From: Bacteroidota bacterium
Lineage (GTDB): Bacteria; Bacteroidota; Bacteroidia; NS11-12g; UBA955
Direction: 5' to 3'
Assembly: GCA_027488495.1 (NCBI GenBank)
Contig: JAIYBO010000259.1
Span: 1 to 30,356, forward strand
DNA length: 30,356 nt
Part shown: piece by piece, positions 8,333-15,807 of the stretch
How positions within the stretch are numbered: the first letter of the stretch is position 1
How the letters are laid out: every line of letters begins with the position of its first letter
Program-made: the position numbers and the translations under genes
Notes under the pieces: model-generated
The model's database searches: none
What the model was told of the DNA's origin: nothing
What the model saw: only the letters and a program-made list of their open reading frames with translations

Positions 8333-9428
8333 AAATACTGAGTAGTTTCGGCGTTTCTTGCTCCCACGTCCATTTTTCAGACGCTGCGATGCATTGGCTT
8401 TTGAGTTCTTGGTACAACGATGGATTATTCAATAGCTCCGATGCCTGTTCGATGATGGATTCTATCTTGGGCTCTGTGAGCAGTCCCACTTGGAATTCCG
8501 ACAACAATTGCTTATATTCAGGGTATGGGTTGATGAGGCTGGGTAGGTGTGATTGGGTATAGTCGAAGAATTTGTTGTTCAATGATAGGTAATAGCTTAG
8601 GCCCACATTTTCACTCACGTTGAAGCCGATGTATGCCAATTTTGTGAGGGCCGGCAGTTGATGGGGCGGAATCATCCCCAAAAAGTGTACTTTGTTTTCT
8701 AGATTTAGCGATTGGGTGAGTTTTCTGAGGGGTTCACTCACATCGCCTTCTCCAGCGAGGACCAATTCACAAGGGATGTTCACCATGGCTTGGATCAGTA
8801 ATTCCAGTCCACGCCCTTCGTTCAGTGCGCCTTGATACAGGATGAATTTTTTGTTTTCGATGGCTGCGAAGTGAGCCGTATCGGTATGCGCCACAACAGA
8901 AGCCCGCGGCATGTTTCTCACCACTTGAACCGGTTTGTGGTATTTTTCGGTGAAGTACTGGGCGATGGCTGGGCCCACGGTGAAGGCGGTATTGCAATGT
9001 TTGAAAGTGAAGGCTTGTACTTTCTCCCAAATGGCCTGGATTCGGGGCCTTCGCGCCACTTCGGGTACATGGGTAAAGAGTTCATGGGCATCGAAAATGT
9101 GGATTTTATTGCGAAGTTTCGCAGCGATGATTCCGGGAACGGCGGTATCGAGGTCGATGCTACAAATGGCATCGCAGGGTTTGAAGAGCAAAAACAGGAG
9201 CAATCGCAGGTTGAATTCCAAATAGAAGAGTTTGCCTTTGGTGAAAATGAGGCCCGCCAATTGAACTTGGGTATATGGGGTTTGAGTGAGTGGCGATGAC
9301 GGAGAAATGGGGCGCCGGCCGATCAGGGTGACATCGTAACCCGCGTTCGACAGGGTGCCACAAATGCGGCGCATGCGTTGATCGAACTGTAAATCGTTGG
9401 TTACTGTAAAAAGGATTCGCCTACCCAT
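8298..9428 (-). CDS. Glycosyltransferase, GT4 family
   Basis: The 376-residue protein starts MGRRILFTVTNDLQFDQRMRRIC. It contains FDAHELFTHVPE (GT4 N-terminal domain) and FILYQGALNEGRGLELLIQAM, the start of the C-terminal nucleotide-sugar domain. GLSYYLSLNNKFFDY follows, in the place of the donor-binding EX7E region in many Bacteroidota GT4 enzymes. It probably transfers a sugar from a nucleotide-sugar donor during surface-polysaccharide synthesis; specificity is unknown. It has no signal peptide and is likely cytoplasmic at the inner membrane. Its start overlaps the end of recQ by 28 bases and its end overlaps the next glycosyltransferase, so translation is probably coupled along the operon. 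Confidence 0.9.
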   Translation of the reverse strand: MGRRILFTVTNDLQFDQRMRRICGTLSNAGYDVTLIGRRPISPSSPLTQTPYTQVQLAGLIFTKGKLFYLEFNLRLLLFLLFKPCDAICSIDLDTAVPGIIAAKLRNKIHIFDAHELFTHVPEVARRPRIQAIWEKVQAFTFKHCNTAFTVGPAIAQYFTEKYHKPVQVVRNMPRASVVAHTDTAHFAAIENKKFILYQGALNEGRGLELLIQAMVNIPCELVLAGEGDVSEPLRKLTQSLNLENKVHFLGMIPPHQLPALTKLAYIGFNVSENVGLSYYLSLNNKFFDYTQSHLPSLINPYPEYKQLLSEFQVGLLTEPKIESIIEQASELLNNPSLYQELKSQCIAASEKWTWEQETPKLLSIFESSLLGTPKP

Positions 9429-11341
9429 GTGAGTTCTTGGTTTTCGTTTTCAATAATACAACCTTCATCGAGTAAAATCCTGAGAGATTGCGTGAGTGTG
9501 TTGCGGTGAGTGAGTGCGAAGTCTTTGAGCAATGACATCGCTGTGGCATTGGGTTGAGATTTTAAGGCTGTTTGCCACCATTTGCGGCTGTTGTGGTCAC
9601 CGGGTTTTCTGCCTGCCCGCTTGCAAACATCGCACAGTCCGCAATTGTTTCCTGCAAATTTGGGTGCATAGTGCTGCTGCCAGAACAAGTTTCTGCAAGA
9701 CTCCTCGGTGACGTAGCGTTTGAGTTTATCGAGCGCTTGGATGCGGCGGGTGAACAAGCGTTGTAAGATCCCGATTTGAAGGGTGGGGTATAAGCTTCGC
9801 GGTTCTGCCAAAGTGATGGTTGGCCATTCTGAGGCGGGGTAATATCGCAAAATCCCCTTTTTCTCGAGGTCTTTGAGCATGGCTTGCAAGATGGATATTT
9901 CTTGTTCGCTTACGTCTGCTTTGAATTCTGATTTCCTGATTCTTCGTGCCAAAGAGGCTTCCACGATGGTGGCGGGATGCTCAAAAATGCCCCCATAACC
10001 GCGTAGTAAGACTTCCAACAGTGTGCGATAGTTGTTGTGGGTTTCTTTGAAATCATAGACTTCATCGTAACGGGCAACCATCATCACACGCGCTGGCAAC
10101 CACGCGTTTTCGGAGAAATGCCATTGGCCAAGTACTTCGAGGGCTTTGGCGGCAAACAATAAATCCCGGGGATTCCATTGGTATTGCTGGGCGATTTGCA
10201 TCAAGTTTACGGGGTGGTTTTGCCATTGGCCTTCGCCGTCTGATACCCCCAAGCTGTTGAGGATGCTGTGATATGCTTTGGTTAAAACGTCGGCACCGGG
10301 GTGCTGTTGTACCAAGCTTTTTTCGATTTGTTGCCAATCGTTGGGGTGGTGGAGCAAAATGCAGTGACTGGTGTTGCCATCGCGGCCTGCTCGGCCTGCT
10401 TCTTGATAGTAATCTTCCGGATTTTTGGGAGGAAAACTGTGGATTACAACCCTCACATCGGGTTTGTCTACCCCCATTCCGAAAGCGTTGGTGCACACCA
10501 TTACGCGGGTTTTGTTTTCAATCCAATCGGTTTGGCGCTTGCTTCGCTCGGCGTTCGACAGTCCAGCATGGTAAAAGCTGGCCGAAATTTGGTGGTTGGT
10601 GAGCACTTTACACAGATTTTCTACCCCTTGTCTGGTGTTACCAAAAACCAATGCACTGCCGTTGGATCGCTCCAATATGCGCACGATGTGTGTTTCCTTG
10701 TTGTGGCTTTCAAGGCAATGGAAAATCAGGTTGTTGCGGGAAAAATCGCCCTGAAAAACAAAAGGACTGTTGAGTTGAAGGCCTTGGATGATATCGTCTT
10801 GTATCCATTTTGGGGCGCTGGCAGTGAATGCGGCAAAAGGGATATTCGGTAAAATGGATCTGAGCTCTTGGATTTTTTGGTATGCGGGTCGGAAATCCTG
10901 GCCCCACATGCTGATACAATGGGCTTCATCGACCACCAAAAGTTGTATGTTGAGGTTGGGTAGGTAGCCCCGGAAATTTTGGGTGGCCAATCGTTCAGGG
11001 GAAACGTAAATGAGTTTGAATGCGCCGTGGAGGGCTTGTTCTAGCAGTTCGTTTGCATTGTCGCGTGACAGGCCCGAGTGCAGCGCCATGGCGGGGATTC
11101 CTTTTTTATTGAGGGTTTCCACTTGGTCTTTCATGAGGGCGATGAGCGGCGAAATCACCAAGGTGCAACCTGGGAGGATGGCTGCGGGAACCTGAAAGCA
11201 AATGCTTTTACCACCCCCGGTAGGGAGCAGTGCTAGGGTGTCTTTTTTCTCTAGGATTTGCTCTACGATGTTGAGCTGTCCATCTCGAAAACGGTCATAT
11301 CCCCAATGTTTTTTTAATATGTTGAGCGCGATTTGGGACAT
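9401..11341 (-). CDS. recQ: RecQ-family ATP-dependent 3'-5' DNA helicase, HRDC-less
   Basis: The 646-residue superfamily 2 helicase unwinds branched DNA during recombination and repair. Motif I is LLPTGGGKS (Lys45), motif II is DEAH (138-141), and motif VI is in YYQEAGRAGRDG. A four-cysteine RecQ zinc site is formed by SCRNLFWQQHY and NNCGLCDVCKRAG. The tail (about 590-646) looks like a winged helix, and there is no HRDC domain; this short form is common in Bacteroidota. Two departures from the usual aromatic-rich loop CISQWGHDFRP are seen: Met145 for Gln and Gln148 for His. It starts 9 bases after the HTH regulator ends and overlaps a glycosyltransferase gene downstream, so it is the second gene of a four-gene minus-strand unit. 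Confidence 0.95.
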   Translation of the reverse strand: MSQIALNILKKHWGYDRFRDGQLNIVEQILEKKDTLALLPTGGGKSICFQVPAAILPGCTLVISPLIALMKDQVETLNKKGIPAMALHSGLSRDNANELLEQALHGAFKLIYVSPERLATQNFRGYLPNLNIQLLVVDEAHCISMWGQDFRPAYQKIQELRSILPNIPFAAFTASAPKWIQDDIIQGLQLNSPFVFQGDFSRNNLIFHCLESHNKETHIVRILERSNGSALVFGNTRQGVENLCKVLTNHQISASFYHAGLSNAERSKRQTDWIENKTRVMVCTNAFGMGVDKPDVRVVIHSFPPKNPEDYYQEAGRAGRDGNTSHCILLHHPNDWQQIEKSLVQQHPGADVLTKAYHSILNSLGVSDGEGQWQNHPVNLMQIAQQYQWNPRDLLFAAKALEVLGQWHFSENAWLPARVMMVARYDEVYDFKETHNNYRTLLEVLLRGYGGIFEHPATIVEASLARRIRKSEFKADVSEQEISILQAMLKDLEKKGILRYYPASEWPTITLAEPRSLYPTLQIGILQRLFTRRIQALDKLKRYVTEESCRNLFWQQHYAPKFAGNNCGLCDVCKRAGRKPGDHNSRKWWQTALKSQPNATAMSLLKDFALTHRNTLTQSLRILLDEGCIIENENQELTWVGESFLQ

Positions 11342-11350
11342 CCGCAGCGC

Positions 11351-12349
11351 TTAATCGTTGATGACTTGCTGACGGAATTTGTCGATGCTATTGTAGATGC
11401 CTTTGAAAAATTGGTTGCGTGACTTTTCGGCCACCAAGCTCAAAGGGGTACTTTTTGAGATCATGTTGTTGAGCCATGATTCTGTGATTTCATTGAAATA
11501 CCGGTTGTTGGAGCGGATGAAATTGAAAGAATTGTGTCCGATGTAACTGGATTGATGTGTGTCTGATGTGAGGAAAACGGTGTTATTTCCGATCATCAAA
11601 TCGGAGCCATACAAGCAGTATTCAGTGTCGTTGCTTTGATCTTTGAGCGGATTGTATTTTTTGCCTGTTTCGGCTTGTTTGGATGCCATGGCGAGGATGC
11701 CGTCTAGGTCGCTGAGTACGTTCATGACGGTTTCTTTTTCGGCGAAAAATCCGGCTTCCCAATAGAATTTGATTTGTTGGATGGTGCTTTTGAGGGTGTC
11801 ATCGTTCCAAATCTCTGTGGTGGGGATGATCATGAACATTTCCCGAAGTTTGGGGACTTCTTCTAGCCAAATAGAGGGCAATTGAATTTCCTCTACTTTT
11901 CTGCCTTGTAGCGCTGTGGAGTTCAGGATGCTTTTGTTCCAATACATCATTTTGAATTGGGCCAATTTGGGGAAGAAGAAGTGGTAGAATACGGGTAGGT
12001 CTTCTGCGGCGTAGATGAGTTTGTGGTTGGGGTATTTCATCATCCAAGACAAATCGCCATGAAGTACTTGTAGGTACTGGTAAAAACTCTCAGAATCAGC
12101 GGTGAGTTTGTTGATTCTGAAGGCAACCATGTTTGAGTTGACTTCGGACAGTGCCTCAAGAGGGATGTTGAAATGCTTGCAAATGGCGAAGGTTTCGGTG
12201 AGGGTGATGTCTGTTTCGCAACGCAAACGTCTGTATACAGAATCCAGGCTAATTTGTAACAATTCGCTGAGTTCTTCCGCCAAGCTGATGTGCATTGGGG
12301 CCGATCTTTTCAGCAATTCGATGAAATTGTTTTGAATGGCGTTTGTCAT
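11351..12349 (-). CDS. HTH (XRE-like) transcriptional regulator with large uncharacterised C-terminal domain
   Basis: The 332-residue protein has an N-terminal helix-turn-helix, about residues 20-70 (HISLAEELSELLQISLDSVYRR, then TLTETFAICKHFNIPLEAL), of the XRE/Cro type. Residues 90-332 form a domain I do not recognise, rich in Tyr, Trp and Phe, that could sense a ligand or dimerise. The open frame extends much further upstream (to 12886), but that extension overlaps the divergent gene and the promoter region and has no plausible protein character. The ATG at 12349 gives a clean HTH N-terminus. Two identical palindromes lie 37-93 bases upstream, and a -7-like TAGCTTTA sits 18 bases upstream, so autoregulation is likely. 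It is the first gene of a unit with recQ and two glycosyltransferases. Confidence 0.8.
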   Translation of the reverse strand: MTNAIQNNFIELLKRSAPMHISLAEELSELLQISLDSVYRRLRCETDITLTETFAICKHFNIPLEALSEVNSNMVAFRINKLTADSESFYQYLQVLHGDLSWMMKYPNHKLIYAAEDLPVFYHFFFPKLAQFKMMYWNKSILNSTALQGRKVEEIQLPSIWLEEVPKLREMFMIIPTTEIWNDDTLKSTIQQIKFYWEAGFFAEKETVMNVLSDLDGILAMASKQAETGKKYNPLKDQSNDTEYCLYGSDLMIGNNTVFLTSDTHQSSYIGHNSFNFIRSNNRYFNEITESWLNNMISKSTPLSLVAEKSRNQFFKGIYNSIDKFRQQVIND

Positions 12350-12367
12350 GGCTGTTGCGATTTTCCG

Positions 12368-12375
12368 TAAAGCTA
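12368..12375 (-). promoter_or_regulatory. Possible -7 element (TAGCTTTA) of the HTH-recQ operon
   Basis: The minus strand reads TAGCTTTA, one base off TAnnTTTG, 18 bases before the regulator's ATG. The position expected for its -33 element falls within the proximal palindrome at 12387-12401. Confidence 0.35.
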
Positions 12376-12386
12376 TAAAATTTTTG

Positions 12387-12401
12387 TTGCAAAAAATGCA
12401 A
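12387..12401. promoter_or_regulatory. Proximal palindromic operator candidate
   Basis: TTGCAAAAAATGCAA has 5-base inverted arms, TTGCA and TGCAA, around five A residues; in this copy the palindrome extends one more pair (G and C). It is identical to a second copy 41 bp away. Size, symmetry and position upstream of an HTH regulator gene are typical of a dimer-binding operator. Confidence 0.65.
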
Positions 12402-12427
12402 CTTTTCGATAGATTTTTGAATAAAAC

Positions 12428-12442
12428 TTGCAAAAAATGCAA
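12428..12442. promoter_or_regulatory. Distal palindromic operator candidate
   Basis: This is an exact second copy of TTGCAAAAAATGCAA, 41 bp from the first (start to start), close to four helical turns, so bound dimers would lie on the same face of the DNA. Both copies are followed by a similar TTTTCG stretch. It lies 120 bases before the divergent CsgG-like gene. Confidence 0.65.
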
Positions 12443-12535
12443 TTTTCGTTGGCTTTTGGTGGGGATTGTGCTAAAATCCTTAAAAAGAAATCTTGCAGAT
12501 GCGAGAATCCGTAGGGATAAGAAGGGGGCAGGTAG

Positions 12536-12543
12536 GATATTTG
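12536..12543 (+). promoter_or_regulatory. Possible -7 element (GATATTTG) of the CsgG-like gene
   Basis: GATATTTG, one fixed base off TAnnTTTG, lies 19 bases before the ATG at 12563. The same variant sequence precedes the gene at 6139. No -33 element was recognised. Confidence 0.3.
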
Positions 12544-12562
12544 TGGAGTTAAAAATAATAAG

Positions 12563-13669
12563 ATGAAAAAAAGAGTCATTACTATGTTTGCATTGGTGTT
12601 GGGTGGTTTGAGTCAATTGTTTGCTCAGGGCAGTGCCAAGCCAACCATTGCCATTTTGGATTTTGATACACGCGGTTATGCTGCGGCCAATCAATCTCAG
12701 TGTATTCAGCACATTATTAATGAGTTGGTTCGTTTTGGGGATTTTGAGGTGATGGACAAGTACGACATCGAATACATCGCCAAGAGGGATACTTTGAAAA
12801 TGACGGGCTGTTTTTCGAAAATTTGTTTGGCGGAGTTCGGTAAGCGCTTGCAAGTGCAGAAGATTATCACTGGCAGCATTTCGCAATTGGGAGACAATGT
12901 GAACGTGAGTATTCGTTTGCTCGATGTTGAAACGGGTGTATTTGAAAAGAGTTACGTGAAGGAGTTTTTGAACATCCCAGGTAACGAGCTATCCATGATT
13001 CGTGTAACCATGAATGAGTTGTTTAGTAAGGCCAATGATCAGGATTTGGTGAACAAATTAACGAAGAAGGCGGAGTTTGATAATTCAATCAACAATCCAT
13101 ATCAGTTGCGTTTGAAGAGCGATGGTCCTCGTATGGGGATGACGATTTTAACGGGTGAATCGGCGAACATCATCAAGGCGCCAACCCAAGAGGGTGGTTA
13201 CGATGGGATGCCTTACATGTTTCAGTTTGGTTATCAGTTTGAGAAGCAATATTTGAACGAGGGCAATTTTCAGGCGTTGTTTGAGTTTATTCCTACCGTT
13301 ACAGGATTGGATCAGGGTAGATTTATACCGAGTGTGACATTTTTGAACGGTTTGCGTAACAACGTGAGCGGTTGGGAATTCGCTTTCGGGCCTACTTTCT
13401 CTTTCTCGAAATACATGGATAAGTACTCGGTAGACAATGGAAAAACTTGGACCACTACATACAGCCAAACTGCGTTGGTGGAGAGCCGTCCTGATAGCAG
13501 GGGCGATGTAACTTTCACCACTGGATTTTTGTTTGCGGCGGGAAAAACGTTGAAGTCGGGCAAGTTGAATTTGCCTTTAAACGTGTATTTGGTACCAGGT
13601 AAATACGGTTTGAGGTTTGGTGTGAGTATGGGATGGAATGGAAAGTCGCGTTACGAGATGCGCGAGTGA
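12563..13669 (+). CDS. Exported CsgG/LpoB-like protein with beta-rich C-terminal domain
   Basis: The 368-residue protein has a signal peptide (MKKRVITMFALVLGGLSQLFAQ) without a lipobox cysteine. Residues about 27-150 resemble the CsgG/FlgO/LpoB-type alpha-beta domain: TIAILDFDTRG, a paired Cys83/Cys88 in TGCFSKIC, and VQKIITGSISQLGDNVNVSIRLLDVETG. In characterised relatives this domain forms secretion pores (CsgG) or activates penicillin-binding proteins (LpoB); which role applies here is unknown. From about residue 180 the protein is rich in predicted beta strands with aromatic spacing (FQFGYQFEKQYL, WEFAFGPTFSFSKYM, YGLRFGVSMGW), suggesting an outer-membrane or large beta domain. It is divergent from the HTH regulator, with twin palindromes between them, and ends at a strong hairpin terminator. 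A monocistronic unit is likely. Confidence 0.75.
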   Translation: MKKRVITMFALVLGGLSQLFAQGSAKPTIAILDFDTRGYAAANQSQCIQHIINELVRFGDFEVMDKYDIEYIAKRDTLKMTGCFSKICLAEFGKRLQVQKIITGSISQLGDNVNVSIRLLDVETGVFEKSYVKEFLNIPGNELSMIRVTMNELFSKANDQDLVNKLTKKAEFDNSINNPYQLRLKSDGPRMGMTILTGESANIIKAPTQEGGYDGMPYMFQFGYQFEKQYLNEGNFQALFEFIPTVTGLDQGRFIPSVTFLNGLRNNVSGWEFAFGPTFSFSKYMDKYSVDNGKTWTTTYSQTALVESRPDSRGDVTFTTGFLFAAGKTLKSGKLNLPLNVYLVPGKYGLRFGVSMGWNGKSRYEMRE

Positions 13670-13694
13670 TTTGGTTATAAGTTTTGTTAGCATG

Positions 13695-13726
13695 AAAGGC
13701 GCTGTGATACAGGGCCTTTTTTGTTT
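13695..13726 (+). terminator. Intrinsic terminator after the CsgG-like gene
   Basis: AAAGGC pairs with GCCTTT, with an inner CTGT-GAT-ACAG hairpin, followed by a T-run. It lies 26 bases past the stop, between convergent genes. Confidence 0.85.
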
Positions 13727-14379
13727 TACAGCAGCAGGCCGTCTTTCATGCGCAATGTACGATCGGCGATGTTTGCCAGGGCCATGTTGTGGGTTACGAT
13801 GACCAGGGTTTGGTTGAAATCGGAGCGCAGTTTTGTGAAAAATTGATGGATGATTTCGGCGTTTGCAGTGTCGAGGTTGCCGGTGGGTTCATCGGCGAAA
13901 ATGACTTTGGGTTGATTGTATTGGGCTCTTGCGATGGCCACACGTTGTTGTTCACCGCCCGATAGTTGCATGGGTTTGTGGTTCAATCGGTCGCCCAGTC
14001 CCAGATATTCGAGGATTTCGGTGGCTCGGGCTTTGGCGGATTTTTGTGAGGCGCCGGCAATCAATCCGGGCATCATGGCATTTTCAAGTGCCGTGAATTC
14101 AGGCAGTAATTGATGAAACTGAAACACAAATCCCAGGTGTTGATTTCTGAATTGGGCGAGTTTTTTGCCGCTAAGTTGTTGGATGTTTGTATTGTTGATG
14201 AGGATTTCGCCAGCATCGGGTTGATCTAGGGTGCCTAGCAATTGCAGCAATGTGCTTTTGCCGGCGCCGCTTTCACCCACGATGGCCACGATTTCTCCGG
14301 GTGTGATTTCAAGGTTTACGCCCTTCACCACGTGCAGGTGTCCATAGTGTTTATGTAAATTCTTGCAGAAAACCATCAT
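13726..14379 (-). CDS. ABC transporter ATP-binding protein, LolD/MacB/FtsE class
   Basis: The 217-residue ATPase has Walker A GESGAGKST (Lys41), Q-loop FVFQFHQLLPEFTALEN, the signature LSGGEQQRVAIARA, Walker B VIFADEPTGNLD and the switch histidine in IVTHN. This arrangement is typical of LolD, MacB and FtsE ATPases, which power lipoprotein release, tripartite export or septal peptidoglycan control. The LFVFQFHQLLPEF-like Q-loop fits LolD best, but no permease gene is adjacent, so the symbol is withheld. The frame opens at a TTG at 14412; the ATG at 14379 is preferred because it gives the normal N-terminus, and a perfect TAACTTTG lies 30 bases upstream. It is transcribed away from sucC, with promoter elements almost touching. 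Confidence 0.9.
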   Translation of the reverse strand: MMVFCKNLHKHYGHLHVVKGVNLEITPGEIVAIVGESGAGKSTLLQLLGTLDQPDAGEILINNTNIQQLSGKKLAQFRNQHLGFVFQFHQLLPEFTALENAMMPGLIAGASQKSAKARATEILEYLGLGDRLNHKPMQLSGGEQQRVAIARAQYNQPKVIFADEPTGNLDTANAEIIHQFFTKLRSDFNQTLVIVTHNMALANIADRTLRMKDGLLL

Positions 14380-14409
14380 GAAATCGCTGTAAAGTATCTT
14401 TAATTGGGT

Positions 14410-14417
14410 CAAAGTTA
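14410..14417 (-). promoter_or_regulatory. Bacteroidota -7 element (TAACTTTG) of the ABC ATPase gene
   Basis: The minus strand reads TAACTTTG, an exact TAnnTTTG match, 30 bases before the ATG. A TTG lies 15 bases upstream of it on the same strand. It is two bases from the sucC element on the other strand. Confidence 0.5.
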
Positions 14418-14419
14418 GT

Positions 14420-14427
14420 TATTTTCG
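14420..14427 (+). promoter_or_regulatory. Probable -7 element (TATTTTCG) of sucC
   Basis: TATTTTCG is one base off TAnnTTTG and lies 31 bases before the sucC ATG. It sits back-to-back with the divergent element at 14410-14417. Confidence 0.4.
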
Positions 14428-14458
14428 CGTCGCAATAATTTAGCATTCTCGCATCAAC

Positions 14459-15673
14459 ATGAATATCCACGAGTATCAAGCCAAAGAAATCCTTAAGAAA
14501 TACGGTGTTGCCGTACAAGAGGGATTTGTAGCAGAAACGCCCGAGCAAGCCTTGGAAGCAGCGCAAAAAGTGAAAGAACATTTCCAATCTGATTGGTGTG
14601 TGATCAAAGCCCAAATCCATGCGGGTGGTCGCGGTAAGGGTAAAATCCAGGGCAGCGAACAGCGCGGTGTTCAGGTGGCCAAGAACCCAGAACAGGCCTC
14701 AGACATCGCCAAGAATTTGTTGGGTGGTACATTGGTGACCATTCAAACAGGTGCTGCAGGCAAATTGGTGAGCAAGGTGTTGGTGGCTCAGGATGTATTT
14801 TATCCTGGCGCTAACGAGCCCAAAGAGTATTATATGAGTGTGTTGTTGGATCGTGCAACCAAGCGAAATGTGATCATTTACACAACTGAAGGTGGGATGG
14901 ACATTGAAGAGGTTGCTGAGCAGCATCCAGAGAAAATCCACAGAGAGTGGGTGAATCCAGCGGTGGGTTTGCAGCCTTTCCAAGCGCGCAAAATTGCGTT
15001 TAACTTGGGTTTGGAAGGCAAGGCGTTCAAGGAAATGGTGACATTTGTTACGGCATTATATAGGGCGTATGATGAAACCGATAGCGCCATGTTTGAAATC
15101 AACCCGGTGTTGAAGACTTCAGACGATCGTATCATAGCGGTGGATGCTAAAGTAGACTTGGACGACAACGCTTTGTATCGCCACAAGGATTACTTGGAGT
15201 TGCGCGATTTGGCAGAGGAAGATCCTACAGAAGTAGAGGCAGGTAAATACAATTTGAATTATGTGAAATTGGATGGCAACGTAGGTTGTATGGTGAACGG
15301 TGCTGGTTTGGCGATGGCTACCATGGATATCATTAAGTTGAGCGGTGGTGAGCCTGCAAACTTTTTGGATGTTGGAGGTACTGCCAATGCTGAAACGGTT
15401 GAGTCTGGTTTCAGAATCATCATGAGCGACCCCAATGTAAAAGCGATTTTGATCAATATTTTTGGTGGAATCGTTCGTTGCGACCGTGTGGCCAACGGAG
15501 TTGTAGAAGCTTACCGCAAAATTGGTGATGTACAAATCCCAATCATTGTGCGTTTGCAGGGTACCAATGCCGTAGAAGCCAAGCGCATCATCGATGAGAG
15601 TGGTTTGAAAGTATACAGTGCCATTACCTTGGCCGAGGCTGCTGCTTTGGTTGAGCAAGTTTTGAAAGCCTAA
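14459..15673 (+). CDS. sucC: Succinate-CoA ligase (ADP-forming), beta subunit
   Basis: The 404-residue protein opens MNIHEYQAKEILKKYGVAVQ, the standard start of the SucC ATP-grasp domain. AQIHAGGRGKG (nucleotide-binding loop), the metal-binding FEINPVL and the C-terminal LDVGGTANAETV and INIFGGIVRCDRVANGV follow in the usual order. With the alpha subunit SucD it interconverts succinyl-CoA and succinate with substrate-level ATP or GTP formation in the TCA cycle. Length is close to the usual 388-405 residues. sucD is not adjacent, so the subunits are encoded separately here. A strong terminator follows 22 bases after the stop, which makes this a single-gene unit. Confidence 0.97.
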   Translation: MNIHEYQAKEILKKYGVAVQEGFVAETPEQALEAAQKVKEHFQSDWCVIKAQIHAGGRGKGKIQGSEQRGVQVAKNPEQASDIAKNLLGGTLVTIQTGAAGKLVSKVLVAQDVFYPGANEPKEYYMSVLLDRATKRNVIIYTTEGGMDIEEVAEQHPEKIHREWVNPAVGLQPFQARKIAFNLGLEGKAFKEMVTFVTALYRAYDETDSAMFEINPVLKTSDDRIIAVDAKVDLDDNALYRHKDYLELRDLAEEDPTEVEAGKYNLNYVKLDGNVGCMVNGAGLAMATMDIIKLSGGEPANFLDVGGTANAETVESGFRIIMSDPNVKAILINIFGGIVRCDRVANGVVEAYRKIGDVQIPIIVRLQGTNAVEAKRIIDESGLKVYSAITLAEAAALVEQVLKA

Positions 15674-15695
15674 TCGATATTTTTTATTGATACGC

Positions 15696-15727
15696 AAAGG
15701 GAACCCGTCGGGTTCCCTTTTTTTTTA
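15696..15727 (+). terminator. Strong intrinsic terminator after sucC
   Basis: Perfect 11-bp arms AAAGGGAACCC and GGGTTCCCTTT close a GTC loop (15696-15720) and are followed by T residues. Confidence 0.92.
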
Positions 15728-15795
15728 CTGTACAATTGAACGGGCAGTGTGATTTTGAGTGAATAAGGTGCAAATATTGCCTTTGTATTGCCGTT

Positions 15796-15803
15796 TATCT
15801 TTG
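15796..15803 (+). promoter_or_regulatory. Bacteroidota -7 element (TATCTTTG) of the TPR gene
   Basis: TATCTTTG is an exact TAnnTTTG match four bases before the ATG at 15808. A TTG lies 16 bases upstream (15777-15779). This spacing predicts a leaderless or nearly leaderless mRNA. Confidence 0.5.
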
Positions 15804-15807
15804 AATT

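Noticed and set aside
12350..12886. Long N-terminal extension of the HTH regulator frame
   Set aside because: It covers the divergent promoter region and the start of the CsgG-like gene on the other strand, and its residues show no domain character; ATG at 12349 gives a normal HTH protein.
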